A DNA stretch of 64,000 bases, taken from positions 1-64,000 of the forward strand of contig JBAWEQ010000130.1 of assembly GCA_049591295.1 (NCBI GenBank). Reading direction: 5' to 3'. The notes under the pieces are model-generated. The model was not told where the DNA came from. It was given only the letters and a program-made list of their open reading frames with translations, and made no database searches. The stretch's first letter is position 1, and each line of letters opens with the position of its first letter. The translations under genes and the position numbers were made by a program. The DNA is from DTPS01 sp049591295. GTDB lineage: Bacteria; Acidobacteriota; UBA4820; DSQY01. Positions 52,860 to 62,300 of this stretch are shown piece by piece.

Positions 52860-54641
52860 ATGGATGGTTCCGTAGGCGCAGGGCAGGTTCCGACCAAGCA
52901 CACCCGCTGGGGGCTCTGGATCTTCCTTGCCATCCTGGGGGTCATCGTGTTGGGCGGCTTCCTCCTCGTAGTGGGTTTCGCCTCGCTCGTGAGCACCAAC
53001 CAGGTGGCCGTCAAGCCGGACTCCACCCTGGTGCTTTCTCTGAGCAATCCCTTTCAGGAGTCTCCGCCCGATCCGATCGCCACTCAGCTCTTTCACGCCA
53101 AGATCTACAACGTCTTCGACACGGTAAGGGCTCTCGACCGCGCGGCCAAGGACGAGCGCATCAAGAGCCTGCTCATCGAACCGGGGATGGGGGGTGGAAC
53201 GGGCCTGGGAAAGCTGGAACAGATCCGGTCGGCCGTGGAACGCTTCAAGAGGAGCGGCAAGCCGGTGTGGGCCTACTACGAGGCTGCCACGACCGGCGGA
53301 TACTACGTGGCCTCCTGCGCGGACAAGGTTTACGCGCCACCCTCGGGCGATCTCATCCTGATGGGACCCGCCATGGCGCTTCCCTTCTTCGGGGGCACCC
53401 TGAAGAAGTTCGGGATCGTGCCGCAGCTCTACCACATCGGCGCCTACAAGTCCTACTCGGACACCTTCACCCGAACCGACGCATCCGATGCCGAGAAGGA
53501 GGCCACCAACGCCATTCTCGACAGCTTCTACGGCCAGCTTGTGGACGGAATCGCCCAAGGGCGCAAGCTCAGTCCGGACCAGGTCAAGGCGGCCATCGAC
53601 ATGGGTTTCCTCTGGGGCGATCAGATGAAGCAGCAGCGCCTGGTGGACGACCTTCTCTACCAGGATCAGGTGGAGCAGGGACTCAAGAAGATCAACGGCA
53701 ACCGGGAGCGGTGGAACCGAATCGACATGGCCGACTACCAGAACGACCACCGGATCAACCTCAGCGAGGGGGCGAAGAAGACCGTGGCCTATGTGGTGGC
53801 CAGCGGGGACATCGTCTCCGGGGAGAGGGGATCAAGCAACATCGGCTCCGAGACGCTCATCCGGTGGCTGAGGAAGATCGGAGAGGATAGCGGGATCTCG
53901 GCGGTGGTCTTGAGGGTGGACAGCCCCGGCGGAGATGCCCTGGCTTCAGACGTGATCTGGCGGCAGGTGCAGGTGCTCCGAAAATCCAAGCCAGTCGTTG
54001 TCTCCATGTCCGACCTGGCCGCTTCCGGGGGGTACTACATCTCCATGGGCTCCGACGGCATCGTTGCCGAGCCCGGCACCATCACGGGCTCCATCGGCGT
54101 GGTAACGGGGAAGTTCGTGATCAAGGGCCTCCTGGACTTCGTGGATTTCAACATGGAGATCATGAAGCGGGGCAAGAACTCCGACCTCTTCAGCTCCTAC
54201 ACGCCCTACACCCCCGAGCAGGAGCAGCTCATCCAGGGCCAGATGCAGAGCTTTTACAAGACGTTCGTCCAGAAGGCCGCGGAGGGCAGAAAGAAGTCCT
54301 ACGAGGACATCGACAAGGTGGGGCAGGGCAGGATCTGGTCCGGCGAGGATGCCCTCAAGCTCGGGCTGGTGGACAAGCTCGGCGGGATCGAGGAGGCCAT
54401 CGCGCTGGCCAAGGAAAAGGCGGGCATTCCTCCGAAGGAGCCCGTCCGTATCGTCATGTACCCGAAACCGAAGACGATCCTTCAGGCTTTTCTCGAGGAG
54501 AAGACGGATTCGCTGGTCCGCGCCCGCGAGCGCAGCGAGGTGCCGCCCGAACTCTGGCAGCTCTATCAAGAATATGAGCAAGTGCGGCCCCTGGTGTCCG
54601 AACCCTTCTCGCTGTATACGCCCATCCGGGTGACGATGTAG
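52860..54641 (+). CDS. sppA: Signal peptide peptidase SppA (67K type)
   Basis: A 593-residue membrane-anchored serine protease that degrades cleaved signal peptides. An N-terminal TM (WGLWIFLAILGVIVLGGFLLVVGF) precedes two tandem SppA/ClpP-like domains. The catalytic lysine is in GAYKSYSDTFTR (Lys197), in the first half, and the nucleophile serine in LAASGGYYIS (Ser389), in the second half, as in E. coli SppA (Lys209, Ser409). GTAGGAG precedes the ATG. TATACT at about 52830 may be a -10, but its -35 is weak. Confidence 0.92.
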   Translation: MDGSVGAGQVPTKHTRWGLWIFLAILGVIVLGGFLLVVGFASLVSTNQVAVKPDSTLVLSLSNPFQESPPDPIATQLFHAKIYNVFDTVRALDRAAKDERIKSLLIEPGMGGGTGLGKLEQIRSAVERFKRSGKPVWAYYEAATTGGYYVASCADKVYAPPSGDLILMGPAMALPFFGGTLKKFGIVPQLYHIGAYKSYSDTFTRTDASDAEKEATNAILDSFYGQLVDGIAQGRKLSPDQVKAAIDMGFLWGDQMKQQRLVDDLLYQDQVEQGLKKINGNRERWNRIDMADYQNDHRINLSEGAKKTVAYVVASGDIVSGERGSSNIGSETLIRWLRKIGEDSGISAVVLRVDSPGGDALASDVIWRQVQVLRKSKPVVVSMSDLAASGGYYISMGSDGIVAEPGTITGSIGVVTGKFVIKGLLDFVDFNMEIMKRGKNSDLFSSYTPYTPEQEQLIQGQMQSFYKTFVQKAAEGRKKSYEDIDKVGQGRIWSGEDALKLGLVDKLGGIEEAIALAKEKAGIPPKEPVRIVMYPKPKTILQAFLEEKTDSLVRARERSEVPPELWQLYQEYEQVRPLVSEPFSLYTPIRVTM

Positions 54642-54917
54642 GGAGTCCTTGGATGCTCCGGAGGGCCGCTTGATGGAGGGCCCCGTCTGCCACTCCTGAA
54701 GTGCGGACCGATCAGAAGCGAGGGCGAAGCCGTGTGTCCCCCATGAGGGGGGCCTTCCCTCCCCCCGCGAAGCCCACTGGAGGAGGTTCGCGCCTCAACC
54801 GGAATAAGTTGGGCACCTGCGGACTTTATGTGGCAGACGCAGAGGAGAACCTTGCCCAGCCGAGCGGGGAAGCAATCCCCCACCACTCGACTTGATAGGC
54901 CTCGAGAAATCAGGGGG
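54642..54917. other. Spacer after sppA without a gene
   Basis: About 275 bp before the transglycosylase promoter. It contains short GC-rich inverted segments (for example CCCCCAT/ATGAGGGGGG near 54737) but no supportable gene. I checked it for common riboswitch cores and saw none. Confidence 0.4.
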
Positions 54918-54946
54918 TTGACTCCTCCCGCGGGATGGGTTAGTCT
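54918..54946 (+). promoter_or_regulatory. Promoter of the second lytic transglycosylase
   Basis: TTGACT (54918-54923), a 17-bp spacer and TAGTCT (54941-54946) form a good promoter. The leader is about 12 nt to a GTG or 42 nt to the TTG start I prefer. Confidence 0.65.
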
Positions 54947-54994
54947 GCGCGCGACGCGGGGGGAGTGAACCACCCGCATGGAGGTCCTTGTCGA

Positions 54995-55609
54995 TTGAAA
55001 ACCCACAACTTTCTGGTGGTAGCCATGCTGGGGGCGTGCGCTCTCCTGGTCAACGTGTGGAGCAAGCCCCTCTCCTCTCCCAGCCCCGTCGCGGTGGTTC
55101 AGGCCAGGGACGGGTTGCGGCCGCTCAAAAACGAAGTGCGGCGCCTGCTCAACGAGGCACTCCGCTACAACGGACAGCGATGGTCCCAGGCCAACTTTGA
55201 TCAGGCCTCTGCCGCGATCGTGCGGGTGGTAGTCACCTACCAGTACTCCCCGATGCTCGTCCTGAGCCTCATTCAGATGGAGAGTTCCTTCCGGCTCGAT
55301 GCGCTCTCCAGCCAGGGCGCGGTGGGGTTGACGCAGATTATCCCTTCCACCGCAGACGCCGTAGCCAGAGCGCTCAACAAAACGCCTCCCACCGCCGAGG
55401 AACTGAAAGATCCCAGTCTCAACATCGAACTCGGGTTTGCTTACCTAGCTCAACTTCAAGAGAGCCTGGGGTCTCAGGAGGCGGCTTTGGCGGCCTACAA
55501 CGCAGGTCCGGCCGTGGTCCAGCACAGGGTGGGCCTGCCGCTTCCCATGGCCGAATATAGACGGGAGATCTCACGGGGTGAGGCGACGGTCTTCCACTGG
55601 ATGAAATAA
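54995..55609 (+). CDS. Membrane-anchored or exported lytic transglycosylase
   Basis: A 204-residue SLT-domain protein. KTHNFLVVAMLGACALLVNVW is an N-terminal anchor or signal. The catalytic core has the glutamate in LIQMESSFR (residue 96), QGAVGLTQIIPSTA, NIELGFAYLAQLQ and LAAYNAG. It is a second peptidoglycan lyase, different in sequence from the one at 45496. I take the TTG at 54995 because GGAGG lies 9 nt upstream; a GTG at 54965 directly follows a GGGGGGA tract and would add ten residues. Confidence 0.85.
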   Translation: MKTHNFLVVAMLGACALLVNVWSKPLSSPSPVAVVQARDGLRPLKNEVRRLLNEALRYNGQRWSQANFDQASAAIVRVVVTYQYSPMLVLSLIQMESSFRLDALSSQGAVGLTQIIPSTADAVARALNKTPPTAEELKDPSLNIELGFAYLAQLQESLGSQEAALAAYNAGPAVVQHRVGLPLPMAEYRREISRGEATVFHWMK

Positions 55610-55698
55610 CCCAACCCGCGATCCGTCCCGGCCTTCAGGGATGATCTAGGGAACCTCCCTGCCCTACAGTCTTGGGGTACGGTGTGAAGGAGGTCCGC

Positions 55699-55929
55699 AT
55701 GCCCGAAGGTTTTGATACGCGTGTCCGCGAAGTGATCGCCAGGATCCGCCCGGCCCTGCAGATGGACGGCGGGGACATCGAAATCGTGGAAATCCAGGAG
55801 CCCAACCTGACGGTCCGGCTGGTGGGAGCCTGCCATGGCTGCCCCAGCGCGGTCTACACCCTCTACCAGGGCGTGTACGGTGAACTGAAGCGGAGCGTCC
55901 CCGAGTTCGGCGAACTCTTCGCCGTCTGA
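55699..55929 (+). CDS. NifU-like Fe-S cluster scaffold
   Basis: A 76-residue protein equal to the C-terminal NifU (Nfu) domain. RIRPALQMDGGDIEIVEI and VRLVGACHGCPSAVYTL with its CxxC cluster-binding pair are diagnostic. It would carry and deliver an Fe-S cluster. AAGGAGG lies 5 nt upstream of the ATG at 55699. It is followed 6 bp later by the AMMECR1-like gene. Confidence 0.9.
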   Translation: MPEGFDTRVREVIARIRPALQMDGGDIEIVEIQEPNLTVRLVGACHGCPSAVYTLYQGVYGELKRSVPEFGELFAV

Positions 55930-55935
55930 GCTTTC

Positions 55936-56502
55936 GTGGCCCCCCCCCTGCCGCCGCCCGTTCGGAAGGCCCTGCTGGCCTTGGCCCGCAGGGCCATCGG
56001 CGTGTACCTGTCGGAGGGTCGAAGGCTGGTGGTTGGAGTGGACTGCCCCTCCATGGCGTCCGAGCCCAGAGGCGCCTTCGTCACGCTGAAGCGCCGGGGC
56101 GGGGCCCTGCGCGGGTGCATCGGGACTATCCTTCCCTCTGGTCCCCTGGATGTGACCGTAGCCCGGATGGCGGTAAGCGCCGCCGTTGAAGATCCCCGGT
56201 TTCCCCCCGTCTCTTCGTCGGAGCTCCAGGCGCTGAGCATCGAAATATCGGCGCTCACGGTGCCCGAGCCCATGCGCGCCGTGGAGGCCATCGAAGTCGG
56301 CCGCCACGGGCTCATCGTGAGCCGGGGAGGCCGAAAGGGACTTCTGCTTCCCCAGGTTCCGGTGGAGTGGGGTTGGGACAAGCAGACGTTCTTGGAGCAG
56401 ACCTGCCTGAAGGCTGGACTCCCACGGGGTGGGTGGAGGGAGCCCGGCACCCGCATTGAGTGGTTCGAGGCGGAGGTGTGGGGGGAGGAGACTCCCGAAT
56501 AG
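55936..56502 (+). CDS. AMMECR1-family protein
   Basis: A 188-residue protein with the AMMECR1 core. GAFVTLKRRGGALRGCIGTI contains the invariant LRGCIG, followed by VSAAVEDPRFPPVSSSELQAL, IEISALTVPEPM and GLIVSRGGRKGLLLPQVPVE. In many prokaryotes it belongs to the AmmeMemoRadiSam set with a Memo-like and a radical SAM protein; neither is adjacent. Molecular function is not established. It begins with GTG 6 bp after the NifU-like stop, so the two are probably one transcript. Confidence 0.88.
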   Translation: MAPPLPPPVRKALLALARRAIGVYLSEGRRLVVGVDCPSMASEPRGAFVTLKRRGGALRGCIGTILPSGPLDVTVARMAVSAAVEDPRFPPVSSSELQALSIEISALTVPEPMRAVEAIEVGRHGLIVSRGGRKGLLLPQVPVEWGWDKQTFLEQTCLKAGLPRGGWREPGTRIEWFEAEVWGEETPE

Positions 56503-56563
56503 GGAGATGCTGCTGCCTCACCATGACCGTACGCGTGCTAGACTCGGCATAGAAGGAGGCGCC

Positions 56564-58576
56564 ATGTCCAAACGATTGTTCGCCATCCTCGCGTTGGTCA
56601 GCTTGGCCGGGCTCGGTGTGTGGGCGAAGCGTCCAAACGCCCTGCTGGCCCTGGGTCTTCAGCAGCCGGAGTATCTCAGCGTGCAGGTTGCCAACCCCAT
56701 CACCGTCATGGTCACCTCCCCGGCTGATTGTTCCGAGGAACTGACCCTTTCCGTGCGCTCCGAAGACGGCCTGATCTCCCAGCCGGTCTGGAGGGAGCAG
56801 GTACGCCTCCAGGCGGGGGTTAATGCGGTTCGGGCCTCGATCGCTCCAGCAAAATTGTCCGCCTTCTCCATTGGCGAGGATGTGCTTCTCACTGCTCAGA
56901 TCAGGCAGGCCAGCGCGGAAACGGAAGTCACCCTGGCCGCGAAAGCGAAGGCTCCGAGGGCCAGCAAGTGGTCCATCGCCTTTGCCTCGAAGCCCGCGCT
57001 CCTTTACACCACTTCGGACGCTACCCTGAGTTTCGTGGTGGCGAATCACAAGAGCAAAACGAAACAGGCCAAGGTCGTCCTGAAATTCATCACCATGAGG
57101 GGCAGGGTGAAGGCGAAGATGAAGGTGGCCACGGTGTTCCAGCCGGGCACGAACCCCCTGGACATCCAGGTTCCCACCGCAACCGCCCTCCTCGCCAAGT
57201 CCCAGGGAGCGACCAAGCTGAGGGCGGTCCTGCAGGTGCGGGGCCAATCCCGCGCCAACGACATCGCTTACCTAGACTATGATCTCGGCGCCTCGGCGGT
57301 GGGCAGCCCGCTGAGCGGCGTGGCGCCCCTTTCGGTCTCTTTTACAGGGGCGGTTTCGGGAGGCTATCCCCCCTACAGCTACGACTGGAAATTCGGCGAT
57401 TCCACACCCCATTCCTCGGACCTCAGCCCCTCCCATACCTATTCGACGCCGGGCTCCTTCGCCGCGCAGCTCACCGTGACGGACGTCCTGGGCGGAGTGG
57501 TGGAGGCGGCCCCTCTGACCGTGGCCGTTGCCCCTCCCCTCAGCCTGGCCTGCGGTGCGAGTCCCTCCGGCGGCGCCGCTCCCCTGCCAGTGACCTTCTC
57601 GGCGGCGGCCACGGGCGGTTCCGGCTCCTACGCTTACACCTGGAGCTTCGGCGACGGGGCCTCCTCCTCTCAGCAGAATCCGTCCCACACCTATACGGCC
57701 GCCGGAAGCTATGGGGCGAGTGTGACCGTCACGAGCGGGGCCCAGTCCGCCTCCTGCTCCAAAACCATCACCGTTAGTGCCCCCGCCCTGGCCGTGACGT
57801 GCAGCGCCACCCCGACGAGTGGAGCAGCCCCCCTGGCCGTGAGTTTTGCGTGCCAGCCCTCCGGTGGTGGCAGCGGCTCCTACGTCTTCGACTGGAACTT
57901 CGGCGACGGCAGCGCCGACGACACCTCCCAGAACCCCAGCCACACCTATTCCGCCAACGGGACTTTCACGGCGGTAGTGACGGTCACGGCCGGAAGCCAG
58001 TCCGCTTCCTGCCAGAAAACTATTACCGTGGGGGGCTCTACACCAGTGGCCGTGACTTGCAGCGCTGCGCCTTCCAGTGGACCGGCCCCGCTGGCGGTCT
58101 CCTTTACCTGCCAGCCTTCGGGGGGTACTGGCTCCTACACCTACGACTGGGACTTCGGCGATGGGAGTCCGCACCTCACTGCGCAGAATCCCAGCCACAC
58201 CTACTCGGCGGGCGGAGCGTACACGGCCAGTGTGGCCGTTGTCTCAGGCAGCCAGAGCGGGTCCTGTCAGACCTCCATCACGGTGAGTGGCTCTCCTCTC
58301 ACCATCGACGGTCTCGCTACAGCGGATCTGGGTAATGGTACCTATTCGATAGACTGGTTGTTGAACGATACCGATTCGGCCGCCGCGACCATCACGTGGA
58401 ACGCCGCCGTCACGGCCGGCGGCGGAAGCGTCAACCCCACGAGCGGCACCAGCAATCCCGGCGATGCCCCCAACACCATCTACAGCCCAAATGGGGCCAC
58501 GACGGGTACGATCACGATCACCGCCTCCGACGACCAGGGCAACACGGCCGCCCCGCAGGCGGTCACCGTGCCATAG
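56564..58576 (+). CDS. Secreted protein with four PKD repeats
   Basis: A 670-residue exported protein. Signal peptide MSKRLFAILALVSLAGLGVWA is followed by an unassigned beta-rich region to about residue 240. Four PKD domains of about 85 residues follow, each with FGDGS/FGDS and NPSHTYS-type motifs (WKFGDS, WSFGDG, WNFGDG, WDFGDG). From the second on, each opens with a cysteine (CGASPS, CSATPT, CSAAPS) matched by a later SCSK/SCQK/SCQT cysteine, so each may be disulfide-stabilised. A last beta domain closes the protein. PKD repeats mediate surface or carbohydrate contacts. GAAGGAGG precedes the ATG. Confidence 0.85.
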   Translation: MSKRLFAILALVSLAGLGVWAKRPNALLALGLQQPEYLSVQVANPITVMVTSPADCSEELTLSVRSEDGLISQPVWREQVRLQAGVNAVRASIAPAKLSAFSIGEDVLLTAQIRQASAETEVTLAAKAKAPRASKWSIAFASKPALLYTTSDATLSFVVANHKSKTKQAKVVLKFITMRGRVKAKMKVATVFQPGTNPLDIQVPTATALLAKSQGATKLRAVLQVRGQSRANDIAYLDYDLGASAVGSPLSGVAPLSVSFTGAVSGGYPPYSYDWKFGDSTPHSSDLSPSHTYSTPGSFAAQLTVTDVLGGVVEAAPLTVAVAPPLSLACGASPSGGAAPLPVTFSAAATGGSGSYAYTWSFGDGASSSQQNPSHTYTAAGSYGASVTVTSGAQSASCSKTITVSAPALAVTCSATPTSGAAPLAVSFACQPSGGGSGSYVFDWNFGDGSADDTSQNPSHTYSANGTFTAVVTVTAGSQSASCQKTITVGGSTPVAVTCSAAPSSGPAPLAVSFTCQPSGGTGSYTYDWDFGDGSPHLTAQNPSHTYSAGGAYTASVAVVSGSQSGSCQTSITVSGSPLTIDGLATADLGNGTYSIDWLLNDTDSAAATITWNAAVTAGGGSVNPTSGTSNPGDAPNTIYSPNGATTGTITITASDDQGNTAAPQAVTVP

Positions 58577-58825
58577 GCCAGGCCGGCGCAAGGGCAGACA
58601 AGCTAGGGCCCAAGTAAAGTTGTTCACCCCCGACCAGAGCCGTGATCGAAGTATACGGAACGCATGGAACGGGGTATTCTGCCTCTAAACCTTGATATTT
58701 CAGCTCGCAAAAGCGTTTCCCCTCTCGCTGGTTAGCCGCCCTGCTAACTGAGTACACGCCGAAGGCCTCCCGCTGGAAGCGTGCAACCCACTGAAAAGGC
58801 TAGTTGTTTTGCGATCCGCCTGGGA
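58577..58825. other. Regulatory region upstream of the sigma-54 promoter
   Basis: About 250 bp without a gene. It contains the perfect GTTAGC-N6-GCTAAC dyad and is otherwise notably less GC-rich than its surroundings, as often seen upstream of enhancer-controlled promoters. Confidence 0.5.
58731..58748. promoter_or_regulatory. Dyad upstream of the sigma-54 promoter (candidate enhancer site)
   Basis: GTTAGC and GCTAAC are perfect inverted repeats separated by 6 bp (CGCCCT). The centre lies about 100 bp upstream of the -12 element, the usual distance for an NtrC-type activator site. Only one clear site is seen. Confidence 0.5.
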
Positions 58826-58841
58826 TGGCACCCCTCTTGCT
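58826..58841 (+). promoter_or_regulatory. Sigma-54 (RpoN) promoter
   Basis: TGGCACCCCTCTTGCT matches the -24/-12 consensus TGGCACG-N4-TTGCW in all but the last base of the first block, with the exact GG-N10-GC spacing. Transcription should start near 58852, ahead of the small exported protein. Confidence 0.8.
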
Positions 58842-58879
58842 CTAGGTGGGCCAGGGAGCAGAGGGAGGGCCACCTCATC

Positions 58880-59263
58880 GTGGGCAATCGGGTAGCCAAG
58901 CTCGTATTTCTGATCTCGATGAGCTGCGCCTTCTGTGCTCTGGGCCTGGGATTGCACGCCTCCCCATCCTCCTGGCCCTCGCCCTCCCGGTCGAAAGCGG
59001 ATCCCAGCCGGTTGCAGGCCCAGGAGGGCCGGGACCCCCTCGAGGCGCTCTCGCTGCCGCATGCCGATAACGGGCAGATGGGTCCCGACGAGGATGACGA
59101 TTCCTCCCGGGACAACGATGGCCCCCTACTCCAACTGATCCCCTCTCCACTTGCGCCTCTCCTGCTCCAAGTCCGCTCCCTCGAGCGGCTGGCCCTGCCC
59201 GCCGCTCCATGGGTCCCAGGTCGGAGCACGCTCCTCCGAAGGCGAATCTTCAAGAAGCCCTGA
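58880..59263 (+). CDS. Small exported protein under a sigma-54 promoter
   Basis: A 127-residue protein starting with GTG at 58880 (GGAGGG 11 nt upstream). The N-terminus NRVAKLVFLISMSCAFCALGLGLHA is a signal peptide, followed by a Ser/Pro-rich stretch, an acidic cluster (GPDEDDDSSRDNDG) and a basic C-terminus (RSTLLRRRIFKKP). No family is recognisable. A longer in-frame extension exists to 58781 but would span the sigma-54 promoter. The promoter, leader and signal peptide together support a real gene. Its 3' end is 128 bp from the sedolisin start. Confidence 0.5.
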   Translation: MGNRVAKLVFLISMSCAFCALGLGLHASPSSWPSPSRSKADPSRLQAQEGRDPLEALSLPHADNGQMGPDEDDDSSRDNDGPLLQLIPSPLAPLLLQVRSLERLALPAAPWVPGRSTLLRRRIFKKP

Positions 59264-59347
59264 CAGGATCGCCGTGCCGGCAGACTTCGAGGCCGGCAAC
59301 CCCGCTAATCCATCGCATTTCTCGTCCCATTGGCGTAGAGGTGTACC

Positions 59348-59368
59348 GGGTATTGCGACGCAGTACCC
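59348..59368. promoter_or_regulatory. Inverted repeat in front of the sedolisin gene
   Basis: GGGTA-T-TGCG and CGCA-G-TACCC face each other around a single central A, giving a 21-bp dyad with one mismatched pair. It ends 23 bp before the ATG. It could be an operator or a small hairpin in the leader. Confidence 0.5.
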
Positions 59369-59391
59369 AAGAGAGACCGGAGGTCGGTGTG

Positions 59392-62300
59392 ATGCAAAGG
59401 CGAAAACTCTTCCTGTTCGCACTCGGGTTGGTGCTGACTCTCGCGCTGGTTCCTGGGCTCTTTGCTCAAGGGGCCAGCCCAGCGTCCTGCGGCACCATAG
59501 GCCCCATCAACAACAACGACACGATCATCCTCAGGGGCAACGTGAACCCCCTCGCCCAACCCCAGGCGGACTACGGCTTCGCCGACCCGGCGCGGCCGAT
59601 GGACCGGATCATTCTCACGCTGAAGATGAGCCCCAGCCGGCAGGCCGTTCTGGACCGCCTGCTGGCTGAGCAACAGGACCCGACCTCCCCGCGCTTTCAT
59701 CATTGGATGAGCCCCGAGGAATTCGGCAGGCGCTTTGGGCCGAGCAGGGAAGATTTGGCCACCGTCACGCGCTGGCTGAAATCGCAAGGATTCACCATCG
59801 ACGAAGTGGCCAAGGGACGCCTGTGGGTCAACTTCAGCGGGAGCGTGGCCGAGGTGGAGAGCGCCTTCCACACCGAAATTCACCGCTACTACGTGGCGGG
59901 GATGATGCACCACGCCAACGCCACCGATCCCTCGATTCCGAAGGCCCTGTCGGGGGTGGTGGCGGGCATCGTCTCTCTCGACGACTTCCCGCGCCAGCCG
60001 ATGAACGCCGGCTTCCAGAAACTCTCCCCCCAGGATGCCGCCGCCGTTTACGCCAAGTACGGCAAGATCCTGCCCCAGTGGAGCGGCACCGCCAACGGCA
60101 CCGCCGGGGTCTACGCCAGCCCCATCGACTGGGCCACCATCTATGACGCGAACGCCTCCTACAGCGCCAACGGTACCGGCACGGGCGTGACCATCGGCAT
60201 CGTCGGCCGGACGAACCCCGGCACCACGAACTGGTCTACCTTCCGCAGCGTCCTGGGGCTGCCCGTGAACACCCCCACGATCATCGTCAACGGCACCAAC
60301 CCCGGCGATCTCGGTGCGGGCGAGGACGGCGAGGCCGACCTGGACGCCGAATGGTCCGGCGGCGTGGCCCCGGGGGCGACGGTCAAGTTCGTGGCCTCCG
60401 CCTCGACATCGAGCACGGACGGTGTCGATCTCTCGGCCCAATACATCGTGAACAACAACCTGGCGGACGTGATGAGCACGAGCTTCGGCTCCTGCGAGTC
60501 GGCCATGGGGTCGGCCGAGAATACCTTCTACAATAACCTCTGGTCCCAGGCCGCCACGCAGGGCATCACCGCCTGCATCTCCACGGGCGACAGCGGTCCC
60601 GCCGGCTGCGCCGCTGGCAGCGCCACCACCGGCTCGGGCCAGTCGGGCGTGAACGGCCTGGCCTCCACGCCCTACGACATCGCCGTGGGTGCCACGCAAC
60701 TCAGTAACTCCAGCAGCTATTGGAACGCCTCGGGTGCGGCCACCGGCTACATTCCCGAGACGCCATGGAACGAGAGCGGCACGGTCAGCGGCGGCTCCGG
60801 CCTATGGTCCACGAGCAGCGGCGCCTCCAGCACCTATGCCAAGCCCTCCTGGCAGTCGGCGCCCGGCGTGCCGAGCGCCAGCCACCGTTACCTGCCCGAC
60901 GTGTGCCTGGACGGCTCCGACATGTTCTTCGGGAACTACGGCATGCTGGTCTACACCCAGGGCGCGATGGCCACCACGGGCGGCACCTCGGCGGCCTCGC
61001 CCTCCTTCGCCGGCCTCATGGCCCTCGTGGTCCAGAAGTACGGCCGGCAGGGAAACGCGAACACCAAGCTCTACCAGCTCGGCACGGCCCAGTACAACGG
61101 GACGGGACCGGCCGTTTTCCACGACATCACCTCGGGCAACAACAACGTTCCGGGCTTGACGGGCTTCACCGCCGCCACCGGGTGGGACGAGGTTACGGGC
61201 CTGGGCACGGTGGACGTGGATGCTATGGTCAACAACTGGAACGGGACCACCGCGACCTACAGCATCTCGGGAACGGTGAGCGGTGCGGCGACCTCCGGGG
61301 TGACGATGACCCTCAGCGGAGCGGCCAGCGCCACGACGACCACGGCCAGCGGCGGGACCTACAGCTTCGCGGGGCTCGCCAATGGCACCTACACGGTGAC
61401 GCCGAGCAAATCCGGCTACACCTTCTCCCCCGCCAGCGCCTCCGAGACCATCAGCGGCGCCAACATCACGGGCGTGAACTTCACGGCCACGGCCGTGCCG
61501 ACCTACAGCGTCTCCGGGACCATCACCCTGAATGGCGCCGGTCTCTCCGGCGTCACCGTCTCCTTGGGCACCGCATCGGCCACCACCAGCAGCGCCGGCG
61601 CCTTCACGTTGACGGGCTTCCCGAGCGGCACTTACACGGTGACACCGAGCCTGACCGGCTACACCTTCTCCCCTGCCAGCCAGTCGGTCACCGTCGGAAG
61701 CGCCAACGTGACGGGCGTAAACTTCACCGCCTCCGTGGTCACGGGTCCCACGACCCTCTTCAGCGACGGGTTCGAGAGCCAGTTCACGGGGTGGTCTACG
61801 GCGCAGGCTTCGGGGACGGCGGGCGCCTGGACGGCCGTCACCTCCGGCCCCTATCCTTCGGCCTCTCCCCACGGCGGCTCCTACCTGGCCGACTTCAACT
61901 CTTACACCTCCGCCAGCGGCAGCGAGACGCGCCTCTACAGGACGGCGGGCTTCGCCATTCCCTCTTCCGCCAGCACGGTCACCTTGACCTTCTGGATGTA
62001 CCACGACACGGGGTATTCCAGCTCCAACGACCAGGTCCAGGCCCAGGTGTCCACCAACGGCAGCACGTGGACCAACGTGGGCTCCGCGGTGTCTCGCTAC
62101 AACGGCAGCACGGGCTGGGCGCAGGTCAGCATCGACCTGAGCACTTACAAGGGCCAGTCGAGCGTACAGCTCGGCTTCCTGGGCATCAGCGCTTACGGCA
62201 ACGACTGCTACATCGACGATGTGGCGGTGGTGATGCAGGGCGGCTCGGCCACCTACGGCATCTCGGGAACGGTCTCTGGAGCCGTGACCAGCGGCGTGAC

